DNA of 30,382 nucleotides from a virus (IMGVR_UViG_3300024326_000626:1-30382), one strand, 5' to 3'. Numbered from the stretch's first letter, positions 1 through 9,047 are shown. Notes: generated by a model from the sequence alone, not told the origin. Made by a program: numbers and translations.

Positions 1-984
1 GGCGTTCAATACACCGGTACTGTTTATTCTACTAAAGGCAGTACATCTACTGTCGATATTGGATATAGACAACTTGTCTTTATTAATCTACAAAAAGAAG
101 ACCCTGCATTTAGAGAATTAGGAAAAACAATAGGCTCTGAAGTAGACGTTACAATTACTTCTGACCCTTTTGATGATTCAGTATCTCTATACGGTTCATT
201 AACTGAAGGAGCTAGAAAAAAGACATTCACTGAAATGCAAGCTGCTATCGAAACACAAGATACGGCATGGAGTGGTAATGTTACTAAAATGATGCAAGAA
301 GCAGGATATATTGTTCGTGTAAATGGAATTGACTGCTTTATGCCGGGTAGTTTAGCTGGTATTAATAAACTACATGATTTCTCTAGTATTATAGACACTG
401 ACATGTATGTTGTTCCAGTAAGTTTTTCTAAAGAAAAAGGAACTATTGTAGTTTCACATAGAGCTTATTTAAAGACTATGATTCCAGGTACTATTGATAA
501 ACTTAAAGAAAATTTAACTCAAGAAATTACTGGTACCGTTACAGGTTCAGCCAAGTATGGAGTATTCTGTGAATTTAATGAATGCTTAACTGGTATGATT
601 CATGTAAATGATTTAGATTCTGATTTGTTAGTAAGACATAAGAATAGAGAAATAGTTCCAGGAGAAGAGATTACATTTAGAATCAAAGATATTATTTCAA
701 ATGATAAAATAACTCTTACTCAAAAAGATGAGGTTGCTGCAAATCCTTGGTTAAAAATCAATGAGAAGTTTAAACCTAATTCTGATGTTTTAGCAACTGT
801 AAAATCATGTAAAGATTATGGATTGTTTATTGAAATAGCGGAAGGTATTGTTGGCTTATTACATGTAAGTGAATTTGAAAATACAGAAGCTTTAAAATCG
901 TATAAACCTAAGCATAAAATAAACGTTACAATAACTAGAATAGAGGAAGATACAAAGAAAGTTTTCTTAAAACTTGCTGAGTAA
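1..984 (+). CDS. S1-repeat RNA-binding protein (5' end outside window)
   Basis: The reading frame is open from base 1, so the gene starts upstream; 327 residues are visible. They read as consecutive S1 (OB-fold) modules. A first module covers about residues 1-66 (GTVYS...VDIG). A second, about 88-160, carries FMPGSLAGI, like the FVPGS segment of ribosomal protein S1. A third is at about 173-242 (GTVTGSAKYGVFCEF, GMIHVNDL) and a fourth at about 255-327 (ATVKSCKDYGLFIEI, GLLHVSEF). S1 modules bind single-stranded RNA, and in ribosomal protein S1 they bring mRNA to the 30S subunit. Tandem S1 repeats are not a usual T4-type gene. I infer a role in translation or RNA handling, for example favouring phage mRNAs that lack Shine-Dalgarno sites. 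It could instead be a general RNA chaperone. A 6-bp hairpin follows the stop codon. Confidence 0.85.
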   Translation, partial: GVQYTGTVYSTKGSTSTVDIGYRQLVFINLQKEDPAFRELGKTIGSEVDVTITSDPFDDSVSLYGSLTEGARKKTFTEMQAAIETQDTAWSGNVTKMMQEAGYIVRVNGIDCFMPGSLAGINKLHDFSSIIDTDMYVVPVSFSKEKGTIVVSHRAYLKTMIPGTIDKLKENLTQEITGTVTGSAKYGVFCEFNECLTGMIHVNDLDSDLLVRHKNREIVPGEEITFRIKDIISNDKITLTQKDEVAANPWLKINEKFKPNSDVLATVKSCKDYGLFIEIAEGIVGLLHVSEFENTEALKSYKPKHKINVTITRIEEDTKKVFLKLAE

Positions 985-1000
985 AATCTATTTTTAGATT
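985..1000 (+). other. Small hairpin after the S1-repeat gene
   Basis: AATCTA (985-990) and TAGATT (995-1000) form a perfect 6-bp stem with a TTTT loop directly after the TAA stop. No clean T-tract follows, so at best it is a weak terminator or an mRNA 3'-end protecting hairpin. TAGATT recurs just downstream at 1003-1008, which could offer an alternative partner. Confidence 0.35.
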
Positions 1001-1012
1001 ATTAGATTATAC

Positions 1013-1041
1013 GTGATATATAAAGAAAGTAAATTTATCAC
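1013..1041 (+). promoter_or_regulatory. Inverted repeat around TATATAAAG upstream of the amidoligase-like gene
   Basis: GTGATA (1013-1018) and TATCAC (1036-1041) are a perfect 6-bp inverted repeat ending at the base before the ATG. Between them lies TATATAAAG (1017-1025), which resembles the T4 late promoter core TATAAATA. It may be a promoter with an operator, or a start-codon-proximal hairpin with a 17-base loop. No experimental support is possible from sequence alone. Confidence 0.3.
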
Positions 1042-2355
1042 ATGCTCACGTATCAAATTATTAATGACGATAGAAAAGAAGACATTCTAGAAATGGGGCT
1101 AGTTGGAGTAGAATTCGAATTTTACTCCAACAAGTCTTTAGAAGATACTAGAAAAGAAATAGCATCTCTTTTAGGTAAAAAGGTTAGGTTAGAAGATAAA
1201 GCGCATAGTGACTTCCAACCAACTAAAAAAGAGTTTAAATTAGAACCTGACATGTCAGGTGGTAAAGGCTTGGTCGAATTAGTTACTGGAGCCATACCTT
1301 ATAACGATGCTAGAAAGATGATTATCGACATGTTAGCATGGATCGATAAGAATGGATATACTACTGAAAAGTCATCAATACACTTAAATGTAAGTTTTGA
1401 TTCTGACAAAGTAGAGTACCCTGAATTTATTCAAAGAATGGATGCTTTAAAGTTTATATTAGACTTTAACGAGGCTGAAGTTTACAAAATGTTTCCAAAT
1501 AGAGAAAATAGTGTATACGCAAAATCAATTAAGTGGGTAGTACCTAAATTAGAATCTACTTATTTTAATGGACAGCATATTAACCCAATGTCATTTGACT
1601 TTCCTAATGAAAAGTATTATGGAGTAAACTTTGAAAAATTACAAAAAGGATATTTAGAGTTTAGATATATTGGCGGTAAAGATTATCAAAAGAAGACTTC
1701 AAATATTCTTTATTTATTAGAAAGATTTTTATTTCAATTATGGAATACTGCAAAAAGTAAATCATACACTCAATTAAATCTTTTAGAATTAAAGAGAATA
1801 TTGAATAAAAACAATCCATATATTTCAGTACTTAAAGACCATACAAGGTTTAAAGAGTTTTTTCCAGAAATAGAGTTAACCGTTGATTTAAAGAAATCTG
1901 ATAAAATCATATCTCTTTATTGGGACAAGATTAAGTTTAGTGTAGTTAAGTTAATCAGCCATGGCTCTTTGTCGAAAGGTTATATTAACTATGATAGCGA
2001 CATTGGAAGAGTTCAGGTTAAAGAAGGTGAACTATCGAATTGTTTCGATTTGAATAATTACGACTTTATAGACTGCAAGATATCTGGAACTTTTTCTTTT
2101 TGTGATATATTTAGATCTGAAATAAAAGATGCTAATATGTTAAGGTGTAACCTTTATCAAAACACTATGGTTTCAGGTTCTAAAGTAGAATCTTGTTATG
2201 TTAGTAGAGAATGTGAACTTACAAACTGTTATGTTTTCCAATGGGATTCAATATTTAAAGGAAGAATGATTGGTGGTATATTTAGACATGGCAAAATAAG
2301 CAAGTCTGCAGAGTTTGATAAAACTGAAATAATAAATAGTAAAAAAATAGATTAA
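1042..2355 (+). CDS. Amidoligase-like protein with C-terminal beta-helix-like repeats
   Basis: This is a 437-residue protein. Near the N terminus is GVEFEF (22-27), the Gly-x-Glu-x-Glu type motif of the putative amidoligase family (ATP-dependent carboxylate-amine ligases related to glutamine synthetase). A central SSIHLNVSF segment (about 111-119) and YLEFRYIGGKDY (about 202-213) match the conserved His and E-F-R regions of that family. Known or proposed roles are joining amino acids or amines to a carboxylate, often in cell-wall or peptide modification. Residues about 335-430 change character to short repeats (DFIDCKIS, SFCDIFRSEIKDANMLRC, SKVESCYVS) with spaced Cys and hydrophobics, like pentapeptide or right-handed beta-helix repeats. 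Its place before the baseplate genes suggests a virion or host-wall role, but this is inference. Start ATG sits directly after an inverted repeat. Confidence 0.6.
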   Translation: MLTYQIINDDRKEDILEMGLVGVEFEFYSNKSLEDTRKEIASLLGKKVRLEDKAHSDFQPTKKEFKLEPDMSGGKGLVELVTGAIPYNDARKMIIDMLAWIDKNGYTTEKSSIHLNVSFDSDKVEYPEFIQRMDALKFILDFNEAEVYKMFPNRENSVYAKSIKWVVPKLESTYFNGQHINPMSFDFPNEKYYGVNFEKLQKGYLEFRYIGGKDYQKKTSNILYLLERFLFQLWNTAKSKSYTQLNLLELKRILNKNNPYISVLKDHTRFKEFFPEIELTVDLKKSDKIISLYWDKIKFSVVKLISHGSLSKGYINYDSDIGRVQVKEGELSNCFDLNNYDFIDCKISGTFSFCDIFRSEIKDANMLRCNLYQNTMVSGSKVESCYVSRECELTNCYVFQWDSIFKGRMIGGIFRHGKISKSAEFDKTEIINSKKID

Positions 2356-2357
2356 AA

Positions 2358-3200
2358 ATGGCAAAAATAAGAACAGGAGAACCCTTAGATTTTCAAAATG
2401 AAAGAGACTATGGTGCAGAATGTCTAGCTGCTTTTTTAGCAGAAATTGGTTCAGAAATTACAGGTGCATGTATGGTACCTTTAAATTTACCAGAGCCTGA
2501 AGTTAAAAATATAACTAAAAGGGCTATTAAGTGGTTTAGAAAAAATTACGAATATAGTTTAAGACAAAACTATTATCATGTTCCTTCTGAAGTTTTTTCA
2601 TCTGATTATTTTAAAGATAACAGATCAGTAAATTTTGGACCACAGGAACTTGATGGTTCTGGTGAAGTTTTTTCTATTTATGGAGTTTACGATTTAGCAT
2701 CTGGTTGGAATTCAGGAGCGTCTGGTTTTGACTTAAGATTTACTGAAGGGAATGACTTCGCTATTGATAAAATGTTATTTAGAAATGCATTTGAAGGTTC
2801 AGGTGCTTCAGAGTCTGCTGAAGAGTTACAATACTATGTAATTAACCAAAGTTACTTTGATATGGCTAGACAAATATTAGAGAATCCTTTAAGTTTCCAT
2901 TATTCACAATTAACTGGTGAATTGAAATTTATGGGAGATACTCCTAAAGGTGATGTTATTTTAGAGCTTTACGAAAGTATTCCTGATTGTGCATTGTATA
3001 ATGATGAAATCTTTTTTAGATATGTTGCAGCTAAAGTAAAAGTTGCAATTGGTTCTAAATTATCAGTGTTTAAGTTTTCTCTACCAGGTGGAGTTGAAAT
3101 AGACTATGATGGTATTTTATCAATGGGACAAGAAGAACTGGAAGGTGTTAAAGAAGAAATAAAAGGAGATGAAGGAGTAGATTGGATGTTTCACTCCTAA
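2358..3200 (+). CDS. Probable virion structural protein upstream of gp25
   Basis: This 280-residue protein starts 3 bases after the previous stop, in an A-rich context. I do not recognise it with confidence. It is soluble, with no signal or membrane segment. It has an aromatic N-terminal helical region (IKWFRKNYEYSLRQNYYHVP, about 58-77), a Gly-rich middle (about 110-150) and a C-terminal LPGG turn (FSLPGGVEIDYDGI, near 240-253) followed by a very acidic tail. The combination of an early helical region, NPLSFHYSQLTGEL and a late LPGG is the kind of layout I associate with neck or baseplate proteins of large myoviruses, but I cannot name a family. Position immediately before gp25 and gp6 supports a baseplate or tail role. 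It may replace T4 gp53, to which I see no clear similarity. Confidence 0.6.
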   Translation: MAKIRTGEPLDFQNERDYGAECLAAFLAEIGSEITGACMVPLNLPEPEVKNITKRAIKWFRKNYEYSLRQNYYHVPSEVFSSDYFKDNRSVNFGPQELDGSGEVFSIYGVYDLASGWNSGASGFDLRFTEGNDFAIDKMLFRNAFEGSGASESAEELQYYVINQSYFDMARQILENPLSFHYSQLTGELKFMGDTPKGDVILELYESIPDCALYNDEIFFRYVAAKVKVAIGSKLSVFKFSLPGGVEIDYDGILSMGQEELEGVKEEIKGDEGVDWMFHS

Positions 3201-3219
3201 AAAATAAGATAAATAATCT

Positions 3220-3576
3220 ATGGAATTATATGTTAAAACGATAGAAGACCCAAATCACAATGTAAATACGGTTCATATTGAGAATGAGATATCACAACTT
3301 ATTACTCAAATTGAGACTATGCTTTTTACAGATAAGGGTACCGTTTTAGGAGAACCTGGATTTGGTGCAAGTTTAGAAACTTTAATATATGAACTGAATG
3401 CAAATGAAGAGCAAGTTAAAGGACTTGTTAAGGAGCAAATAGACATGTATATCCCTTTAGCACAAAAGTATGATACTAGAGTAGATATTACTTTTCAAAG
3501 AGGAGAAATAAGAGATATTGCAAACTTAAATGTAATAATTGACTCTCAATATTTAGTTGGGGTCAGGATAGAATAA
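3220..3576 (+). CDS. 25: Baseplate wedge protein gp25
   Basis: At 118 residues it is close to T4 gp25 (132). It carries the gp25/TssE signature: a helical N-terminal half (IENEISQLITQIETML), then LFTDKGTVLGEPGFGASL (about 35-52), where the E-P-G-F-G element corresponds to the conserved EPR-type loop, then a C-terminal strand region on the pattern of R-G-E-I-R-D. In T4, gp25 joins gp6 and gp53 in each of the six wedges and helps nucleate the sheath; the type VI secretion homologue is TssE. The following gene is gp6, the expected partner, 11 bases downstream. Confidence 0.88.
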   Translation: MELYVKTIEDPNHNVNTVHIENEISQLITQIETMLFTDKGTVLGEPGFGASLETLIYELNANEEQVKGLVKEQIDMYIPLAQKYDTRVDITFQRGEIRDIANLNVIIDSQYLVGVRIE

Positions 3577-3587
3577 TAAATAAAAAA

Positions 3588-5444
3588 ATGGCTGAATTAA
3601 AATTTTTAGAAAAAGCAAGAGTTAATGCTAAGCAAATATATGGCGATGCTTCTAATTATATTGGAAGAGTCTATGGAAGAGCTGGTGACTTTTTTACAAC
3701 AGCTTCACCATTTGCTCAAATATTAGAAGTAATGTCTGAGATGAATGAAATGCTTATGTTCTATATAGAAGACTCTACAGTAGAGCAAAACATTTACACT
3801 GCACAGCAGCCTGAATCTATATATGGACTTGCTAGACTTGCCGGTCATGACCCAACAAGAGGGTTTGCAGCAACTGGAGAAATTAGGTTTAGATGGAAAC
3901 CAGGTGCTAAAGATGATATTGCTGGAAACAATTTAATTATACCTGTAAATACTAAAATTACATTTGAAAATAATGGTCTTACTTATTTCTTAAGAACGCA
4001 AAAAGATGAGTTTCTTTTACCTAAATCTTCAAATGGCTGGGTTCAAGCAAGTATAATGCAGGGCGAATTAGAATCTCAAACAGTTACTGGAACTGGAGAA
4101 AAGATGCAAAGTTTTAATATTAAAGTACCCGGAACAACAGACCACAACTATGTTAAAGTATCTGTAAATGGCGAATTATGGACTAAATTTGATAGTCTAT
4201 ATGAAATGAGACCTACAGATAAAGGAGTTTTGATTAAAAGCGGAATTAGTGGTGGAATTGATATTTACTTTGGAACTGGTAATTTTGGTTCTATACCTCA
4301 AAATGGAGCAGCAATAGAAATACAATATTTAAAATGTGATGGAGCTGCAGGAAACTTAAATCAATCAGGTGATTTAAGTTTTAACTGGATTGAAGAGGGT
4401 TCTGATTCAACAGGAGAAGATTATGACTTAAATGAACTACTAGATTCTGAAGTATTGATTACTCCTTTTATGGGAGCAGATCCAGAGTCTACTGAATTTA
4501 CAAAAATGCTAACACCAATGGCTAGCAAAAGTTATGTTTTGTCAAATCCTGACAACTATGAATATTTCTTATCTAAATACGGTCAATTTAGTTATTTAGA
4601 TGCATATAATACAACAGAAGACGGCTATTTAGATGATGACAACGTTATTTATATTTTTGCTATTCCAGATTTAGAAAAAAGATTATTGTCTGGTACTGAT
4701 TATTTTTCAGTTCCGCAAGAAGAATTCTTTTTCAGCAAAGAAGAAACTGATAGATTTATTGGTGTTATAGAGGATAGTGGTCAACAAATGGTTACAAGTG
4801 AAGCTGTATTCGTAGAGCCTAAAGCTATTAAATATAGAATGGATATATCTATAAGATGGTTTGAAGGATTTAAGCAAGAAGATATTTTTAATGACATCAG
4901 AGCTGCGGTTAGTAATTACCTTATAAAAATTACAAGAAGGGATAAACTTCCTAAAAGTGATATCGTTGCCTTAATCGAGGATGTTGAAGGTGTTGATGCC
5001 GTAAATGTTCAATTTGTTTCAAGTGTTGAAGAAGAGGCTAGAAGAAATGGATACTACACTTATAAAAAGGTTACAGTTACCCCCACAACGCCTGAACTCC
5101 TCGGCAACGACGGAGACCAAAAAAGATTAGTGTTCTTTAAAAGAACAGAAGAAATTAAAAAAATAACGCTTGACCAGCCAGACATGTTAATTCCTGTTTC
5201 AGGAGGAGATAAGGCTATAGAAGATTGGTACAATAAAATAGGTTTAGATAAGTATGGTGACATTATTTTAGATAAAGATGAAGTTGCTGTATTTAGAGGA
5301 AATTGGGAAGATAGAGATGGGAATCTTGTAAAAGATACTCCAGCTATTGGTGAAATGAGTTCACTTTCAATTTATTTTGATAATCCACCAGTTCCTAGAA
5401 CTATTTATAGTAGAATTCAAGCAGGAAATAGAAGAGCATTGTAA
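3588..5444 (+). CDS. 6: Baseplate wedge protein gp6 (baseplate J-like)
   Basis: The protein has 618 residues, near T4 gp6 (660). The hallmark is the J/gp6 domain at about 205-260: KSGISGGIDIYFGTGNFGS, then IPQNGAAIEIQYLKCDGAAG and GNLN, matching the family pattern F-G-x-G-x-x-G-x-x-P...Y...G...GN. gp6 dimers form the inner ring that ties wedges together in contractile-tail baseplates. An N-terminal helical segment (about 30-60, MSEMNEMLMFYIEDSTVEQN) and a C-terminal region with KITRRDKLPKSDIVALIEDV (about 445-465, a typical gp6/J small domain for joining wedges) fit. The last codon overlaps the next start as TAATG. ATG at 3588 is preceded by ATAAATAAAAAA and no Shine-Dalgarno. Confidence 0.88.
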   Translation: MAELKFLEKARVNAKQIYGDASNYIGRVYGRAGDFFTTASPFAQILEVMSEMNEMLMFYIEDSTVEQNIYTAQQPESIYGLARLAGHDPTRGFAATGEIRFRWKPGAKDDIAGNNLIIPVNTKITFENNGLTYFLRTQKDEFLLPKSSNGWVQASIMQGELESQTVTGTGEKMQSFNIKVPGTTDHNYVKVSVNGELWTKFDSLYEMRPTDKGVLIKSGISGGIDIYFGTGNFGSIPQNGAAIEIQYLKCDGAAGNLNQSGDLSFNWIEEGSDSTGEDYDLNELLDSEVLITPFMGADPESTEFTKMLTPMASKSYVLSNPDNYEYFLSKYGQFSYLDAYNTTEDGYLDDDNVIYIFAIPDLEKRLLSGTDYFSVPQEEFFFSKEETDRFIGVIEDSGQQMVTSEAVFVEPKAIKYRMDISIRWFEGFKQEDIFNDIRAAVSNYLIKITRRDKLPKSDIVALIEDVEGVDAVNVQFVSSVEEEARRNGYYTYKKVTVTPTTPELLGNDGDQKRLVFFKRTEEIKKITLDQPDMLIPVSGGDKAIEDWYNKIGLDKYGDIILDKDEVAVFRGNWEDRDGNLVKDTPAIGEMSSLSIYFDNPPVPRTIYSRIQAGNRRAL

Positions 5445-5713
5445 TGGGACTATACGACGATTTATATAGATATAAAAGAGAAAAAAGATATAATTACCAG
5501 AAGGTACGAAAAGACAATAGACTTAATTTAGGTTATGACTATTCTGATGACCTTATTAGGAATAATATCTCTAGTCATATTTTTAGAAATGACACTATTC
5601 GAGATTTTATAGGTTTTTGTACAGATTATTATATGAATACAATAAAACAAATCCGTAAAATGAAAAATTGGAAAAACTTTACGGTCGATAAAGATGATAA
5701 AAACGTAAGATAA
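5444..5713 (+). CDS. Small basic protein between gp6 and gp7-like genes
   Basis: This 89-residue protein is rich in Tyr, Arg, Lys and Asp and has no Cys. It begins MGLYDDLYRYKREKRYNYQK. The gene shares one base with gp6 upstream (TAATG) and one base with the gp7-like gene downstream (TAATG), so it is almost certainly translated by coupling with both wedge genes. The family is not recognised. Stoichiometric translation with gp6 and gp7 suggests a small wedge or assembly component. A chaperone-like role is equally possible. Confidence 0.75.
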   Translation: MGLYDDLYRYKREKRYNYQKVRKDNRLNLGYDYSDDLIRNNISSHIFRNDTIRDFIGFCTDYYMNTIKQIRKMKNWKNFTVDKDDKNVR

Positions 5714-8502
5714 TGGCAGAATATCCTTATTTAAGATTTTTTAATGGTGTAGAAAATGAACTAAATTTAAAAGAAGATTTAGTTTCTGGAGTTTTAAAAG
5801 GTTCAATCTTTTTACCAGAAGTTTCTACAGGTTTATATGAATCTGCAAACCTTTTTATTCTTGAAGAGCAAAAAGATGCTCAAGGAAACCCAGTATGGGG
5901 TACTCCAATTGGGGAATCCGGATCAACTCAATTTAAAGTTGAATGGGTTGATGATGTTTATTCAAGCAATGACTTGTTTTTCTATGGTACTAGAATAGAA
6001 GATGAAACTGTAAAAATTCAAGAATTAGATACTTTAACTTTAGATACTTTAGACCATACAAACCTAGTATCTACTGACGTTACAGGTCTTAAAGAAGTTT
6101 CTGATTATATTAATAGTGCTATGCAAATTAATATTGGTTTATCTTCTGCAAATGAAGGTAGACATGATAAAGTTTTAAGAATATCTGATACCTTTGATGA
6201 TACTGTTTTGGCTGAAATATTAGTGTATGGCGAAACTATCGGCGAAGATGAAAGATTAAGAGACCTTTTACAAAATTTAGGAGGCACATTAGATGATGGC
6301 GATTTTATTATGTTTAAAGAGCATGATATTAATGAGTATGGAATTGATTGGAAATTAATGAACCAAAAAAGAAGAGAACTTCTTTTAGAATTACATAATA
6401 TAAAACCATTTGTAGGAACATATAAAGCAGTGTTGAATGCAATTGACTTTTTTGGATATAACAATATCACATTAAAAGAATATTGGTTAAATATAAATCA
6501 AGAGAGCGGAGCTTTTGGAAAATTACAAGCAGTTCCAGTACCTGATACAAATAGTGGTTTTTCATATAAGAAACGAAAAAAGTTTAATTTACCAAATTCT
6601 AATTTAAAGAAGACTTCTAGATTTTCTTTAGTTTACAAATTAAATAACCCAACTGGTGGGTTTGATAATTGGGATATTCCAGAAGTGGAAGAGGCTTTTG
6701 ATTTTACACCTGAAGAAGTATTAATAAAATTATATGGTCTAAAGAGTAAATTACAAAGAGACTATTTACCATTACAGGCAAAGATTGTAGATATTACAGG
6801 AGAAGGAGACTTTTTTGACCAAAAAAACATAAACACTTGGAATAATCAAGAGCCTATTGCTCTTTTTAATGAAGGAAAAGATGTTGATTTTAAAGTTTTT
6901 CCGGAAAATAAACAATTGTACATAGAAGACTATAAACTATTAACAGACTCTAATATACTTATTGGAACTTCTCCTGGTTCTATTATAGGACTGGAAGAAT
7001 TTGATGACATATCTCAATCAGATAGAGAATTACTTCTTTCTGACTTTGAAAATTTCTATTTAAAATATTACGAAGAAGATAAAGATAGTTTCAACAATAG
7101 TGTTCTTGGGTACTATGACGTACCTGTTGGTTCTCCATTAATTTTAGAATGTACTTCATTACCACAAACTTGGGAAGATGCTGATTTTCCATGGGCAGAT
7201 GCAATAGACCCTCAAATTACATGGAATAACTGGTGGAAAAGAAATGTTTATGAAATTGAATGGAAAGTAACTGGTCCTAGAGGATATTCTCAATCTTTTA
7301 AAGGAGACATTGGATATTGGGAAACTAATGGTCTTACTTCACCTGATGAAATTTTGACATGGCATCCAGAAATGCTAAAACTTGCAATTATAGTACCATA
7401 TACTGGAGATTATGCAGTTGAATTAAGACTTACTGACTTAAATGGTTTTACAAGTTTCCATAAAAAACAAGATGTATTTAACGTTAAAGTTAAACCTATT
7501 GAATTGTATGGAATTTATCAATGGAAAGAAAATACTGATTGGAGAAAATGGAAAACTTCATGGGATAATACTGGAGGATATTGGGATTTGCCTACTGAAA
7601 ATTTAGAAAAAGTTAGAGATAGTTTTCAAAGTTTATATCTTACAATGGATAGAAATAATTATCTATATGATGAATCTCAAGGAAAGCAATTTTCAACGGT
7701 TAGAAGATTTATAGACAATGACCCTTCTAATTTAACAGGTTATGGAGAAACTACAGGACCATATACATGGGATGCAATTGATGAAGTAAGGTGGAATGAT
7801 TTTAAACATGCTTGGTGGAATTCAACTAGAATAGGTTCAGATTTAGCAGCTAGTTTTAAAATATCAGATGCTTATCAAGGTAATGTTTTAACAATAAAGC
7901 ATTTCGATCCTATTACAAAAGAAAATAAAATTGGATATCATACTATTGTTTCTTCCACACCAACCGGTACTGGAGACATTGCTGGATGGCAAGCAATTGC
8001 TGATGAATTAAACGCATCAACAGATGAAATAATTTCTAAATTTAATTACAATCCAGTATTTGAAGATACTAATAACGACGGTGCGGTAGATACTTTTAAT
8101 TTTATGTTAGGTGTAGGTAAAAACTATTCTTATTCATATGACTTTGATAGTGTATATTTCAGCATAGGTTCTGGTACGGCAAATGGTCTAATTATAGGTG
8201 AAGTTCATTTTACTTCTTATAACCCAACATTTGATAGTGTTCGTATTATAAATGGCAGCGCTGATATTGAAAGGTCTACACATGTAACTATTTCAGTTGA
8301 TAAAACTCAGATGCCTGGTATTAAAAATCCAGTATGGAAAATATATAAAGATACTAACGCAGATTACAGTGATATATATTATGATAATATGTGGTTACCA
8401 TACTTATTTCAAAAACAAGGTTCTTATAGAATATCCTTAGAATTGGAAGACAGTAACGGTAATAAGAATAGTATCGAAAGAAATATGATAAACGTAAAAT
8501 AA
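5713..8502 (+). CDS. 7: Baseplate wedge protein, gp7-like
   Basis: The protein has 929 residues, similar in size to T4 gp7 (1032). Residues about 205-270 contain EYGIDWKLMNQKRRELLLEL, then NIKPFVGTYKAVLNAIDFFG and a KEYWLNI segment. This is the pattern of the wedge-initiator/tail protein I type domain (a helix, then P-x-x-G-T-x-x-A...FFGY...LKEYW) seen in gp7-type proteins of marine T4-like phages. Two regions look like Ig/PKD beta-sandwich domains: about 510-598 (YEIEWKVTGPRG ... YAVELRLTDLNG) and the C terminus about 855-929 (SYRISLELEDSNGN). Between them is a Trp-rich stretch. Following gp6 after one small gene fits the T4 order 6-7. The gp7 call rests on position, size and domain pattern, not on close sequence recall. 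Confidence 0.7.
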   Translation: MAEYPYLRFFNGVENELNLKEDLVSGVLKGSIFLPEVSTGLYESANLFILEEQKDAQGNPVWGTPIGESGSTQFKVEWVDDVYSSNDLFFYGTRIEDETVKIQELDTLTLDTLDHTNLVSTDVTGLKEVSDYINSAMQINIGLSSANEGRHDKVLRISDTFDDTVLAEILVYGETIGEDERLRDLLQNLGGTLDDGDFIMFKEHDINEYGIDWKLMNQKRRELLLELHNIKPFVGTYKAVLNAIDFFGYNNITLKEYWLNINQESGAFGKLQAVPVPDTNSGFSYKKRKKFNLPNSNLKKTSRFSLVYKLNNPTGGFDNWDIPEVEEAFDFTPEEVLIKLYGLKSKLQRDYLPLQAKIVDITGEGDFFDQKNINTWNNQEPIALFNEGKDVDFKVFPENKQLYIEDYKLLTDSNILIGTSPGSIIGLEEFDDISQSDRELLLSDFENFYLKYYEEDKDSFNNSVLGYYDVPVGSPLILECTSLPQTWEDADFPWADAIDPQITWNNWWKRNVYEIEWKVTGPRGYSQSFKGDIGYWETNGLTSPDEILTWHPEMLKLAIIVPYTGDYAVELRLTDLNGFTSFHKKQDVFNVKVKPIELYGIYQWKENTDWRKWKTSWDNTGGYWDLPTENLEKVRDSFQSLYLTMDRNNYLYDESQGKQFSTVRRFIDNDPSNLTGYGETTGPYTWDAIDEVRWNDFKHAWWNSTRIGSDLAASFKISDAYQGNVLTIKHFDPITKENKIGYHTIVSSTPTGTGDIAGWQAIADELNASTDEIISKFNYNPVFEDTNNDGAVDTFNFMLGVGKNYSYSYDFDSVYFSIGSGTANGLIIGEVHFTSYNPTFDSVRIINGSADIERSTHVTISVDKTQMPGIKNPVWKIYKDTNADYSDIYYDNMWLPYLFQKQGSYRISLELEDSNGNKNSIERNMINVK

Positions 8503-8516
8503 AAAAACAATAAAAA

Positions 8517-9047
8517 ATGGCAGTTATAGAAATTTTAGGAACAGATTCATTATCTTCGTCAAGAACGACACTTAATGATAACTTTAATGCTTTACAAGAT
8601 GAGATAGTAGACATCAAAGCATTATTAGATCCGACAACAAACACATTAACGGGAGTTAATGCAAATTTACTTTCATTAGTTGTATCTGGTGCTACTACTC
8701 TAGCAACATTAAGTTCAACTTCACTTGACAATACTGGCGAAAGTAATTTGGGAGGAAGCGTAATAAAGTCTGGTTCTTATCAGGATATCGCAACACCTTC
8801 AGCAACCTTACCAGCTACATTAACAGATTATAACTATTTTGTTGATTGTACAGTCGCATTAACATTAGTTGCAGGTTCAGAAGGTCAAGAAATTACATTA
8901 ATAGCAGGAGTTGCAGGAGATGTAGATGCAACAAGCGTCGCAGCAGCTACTAATATTACATTAAACAGCGTAGGGAGTACATTATCACTAAGATACTTAG
9001 GTTCTAGTTGGTATGTTGTAGGTTCTCATGGCGTTACAATATCTTAA
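8517..9047 (+). CDS. Short tail fibre or baseplate-anchored fibre protein
   Basis: This protein has 176 residues. The N terminus (EILGTDSLSSSRTTLNDNFN, from residue 5) is a fibre-attachment pattern common in phage tail proteins: a short beta segment, then a helix with L-N-x-N-F-x-x-L. The rest is rich in Thr, Ser, Ala, Val and Gly with few charges, as in trimeric beta-structured fibre shafts and heads. The C terminus (LSLRYLGSSWYVVGSHG) resembles the end of small beta-sandwich fibre domains. The same N-terminal pattern occurs in the collagen-repeat fibre at 19342, which suggests both attach to a common site. It starts after AAAAAACAATAAAAA. No T4 gene name is justified. Confidence 0.65.
   Translation: MAVIEILGTDSLSSSRTTLNDNFNALQDEIVDIKALLDPTTNTLTGVNANLLSLVVSGATTLATLSSTSLDNTGESNLGGSVIKSGSYQDIATPSATLPATLTDYNYFVDCTVALTLVAGSEGQEITLIAGVAGDVDATSVAAATNITLNSVGSTLSLRYLGSSWYVVGSHGVTIS

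Noticed and set aside
5060-6470. Minus-strand open frames opposite gp6 and gp7-like genes, and others across the window
   Set aside because: They lie opposite strong coding frames, are rich in Ser, Leu, Ile and Phe as expected for antisense of this codon usage, and have no plausible operon or domain.
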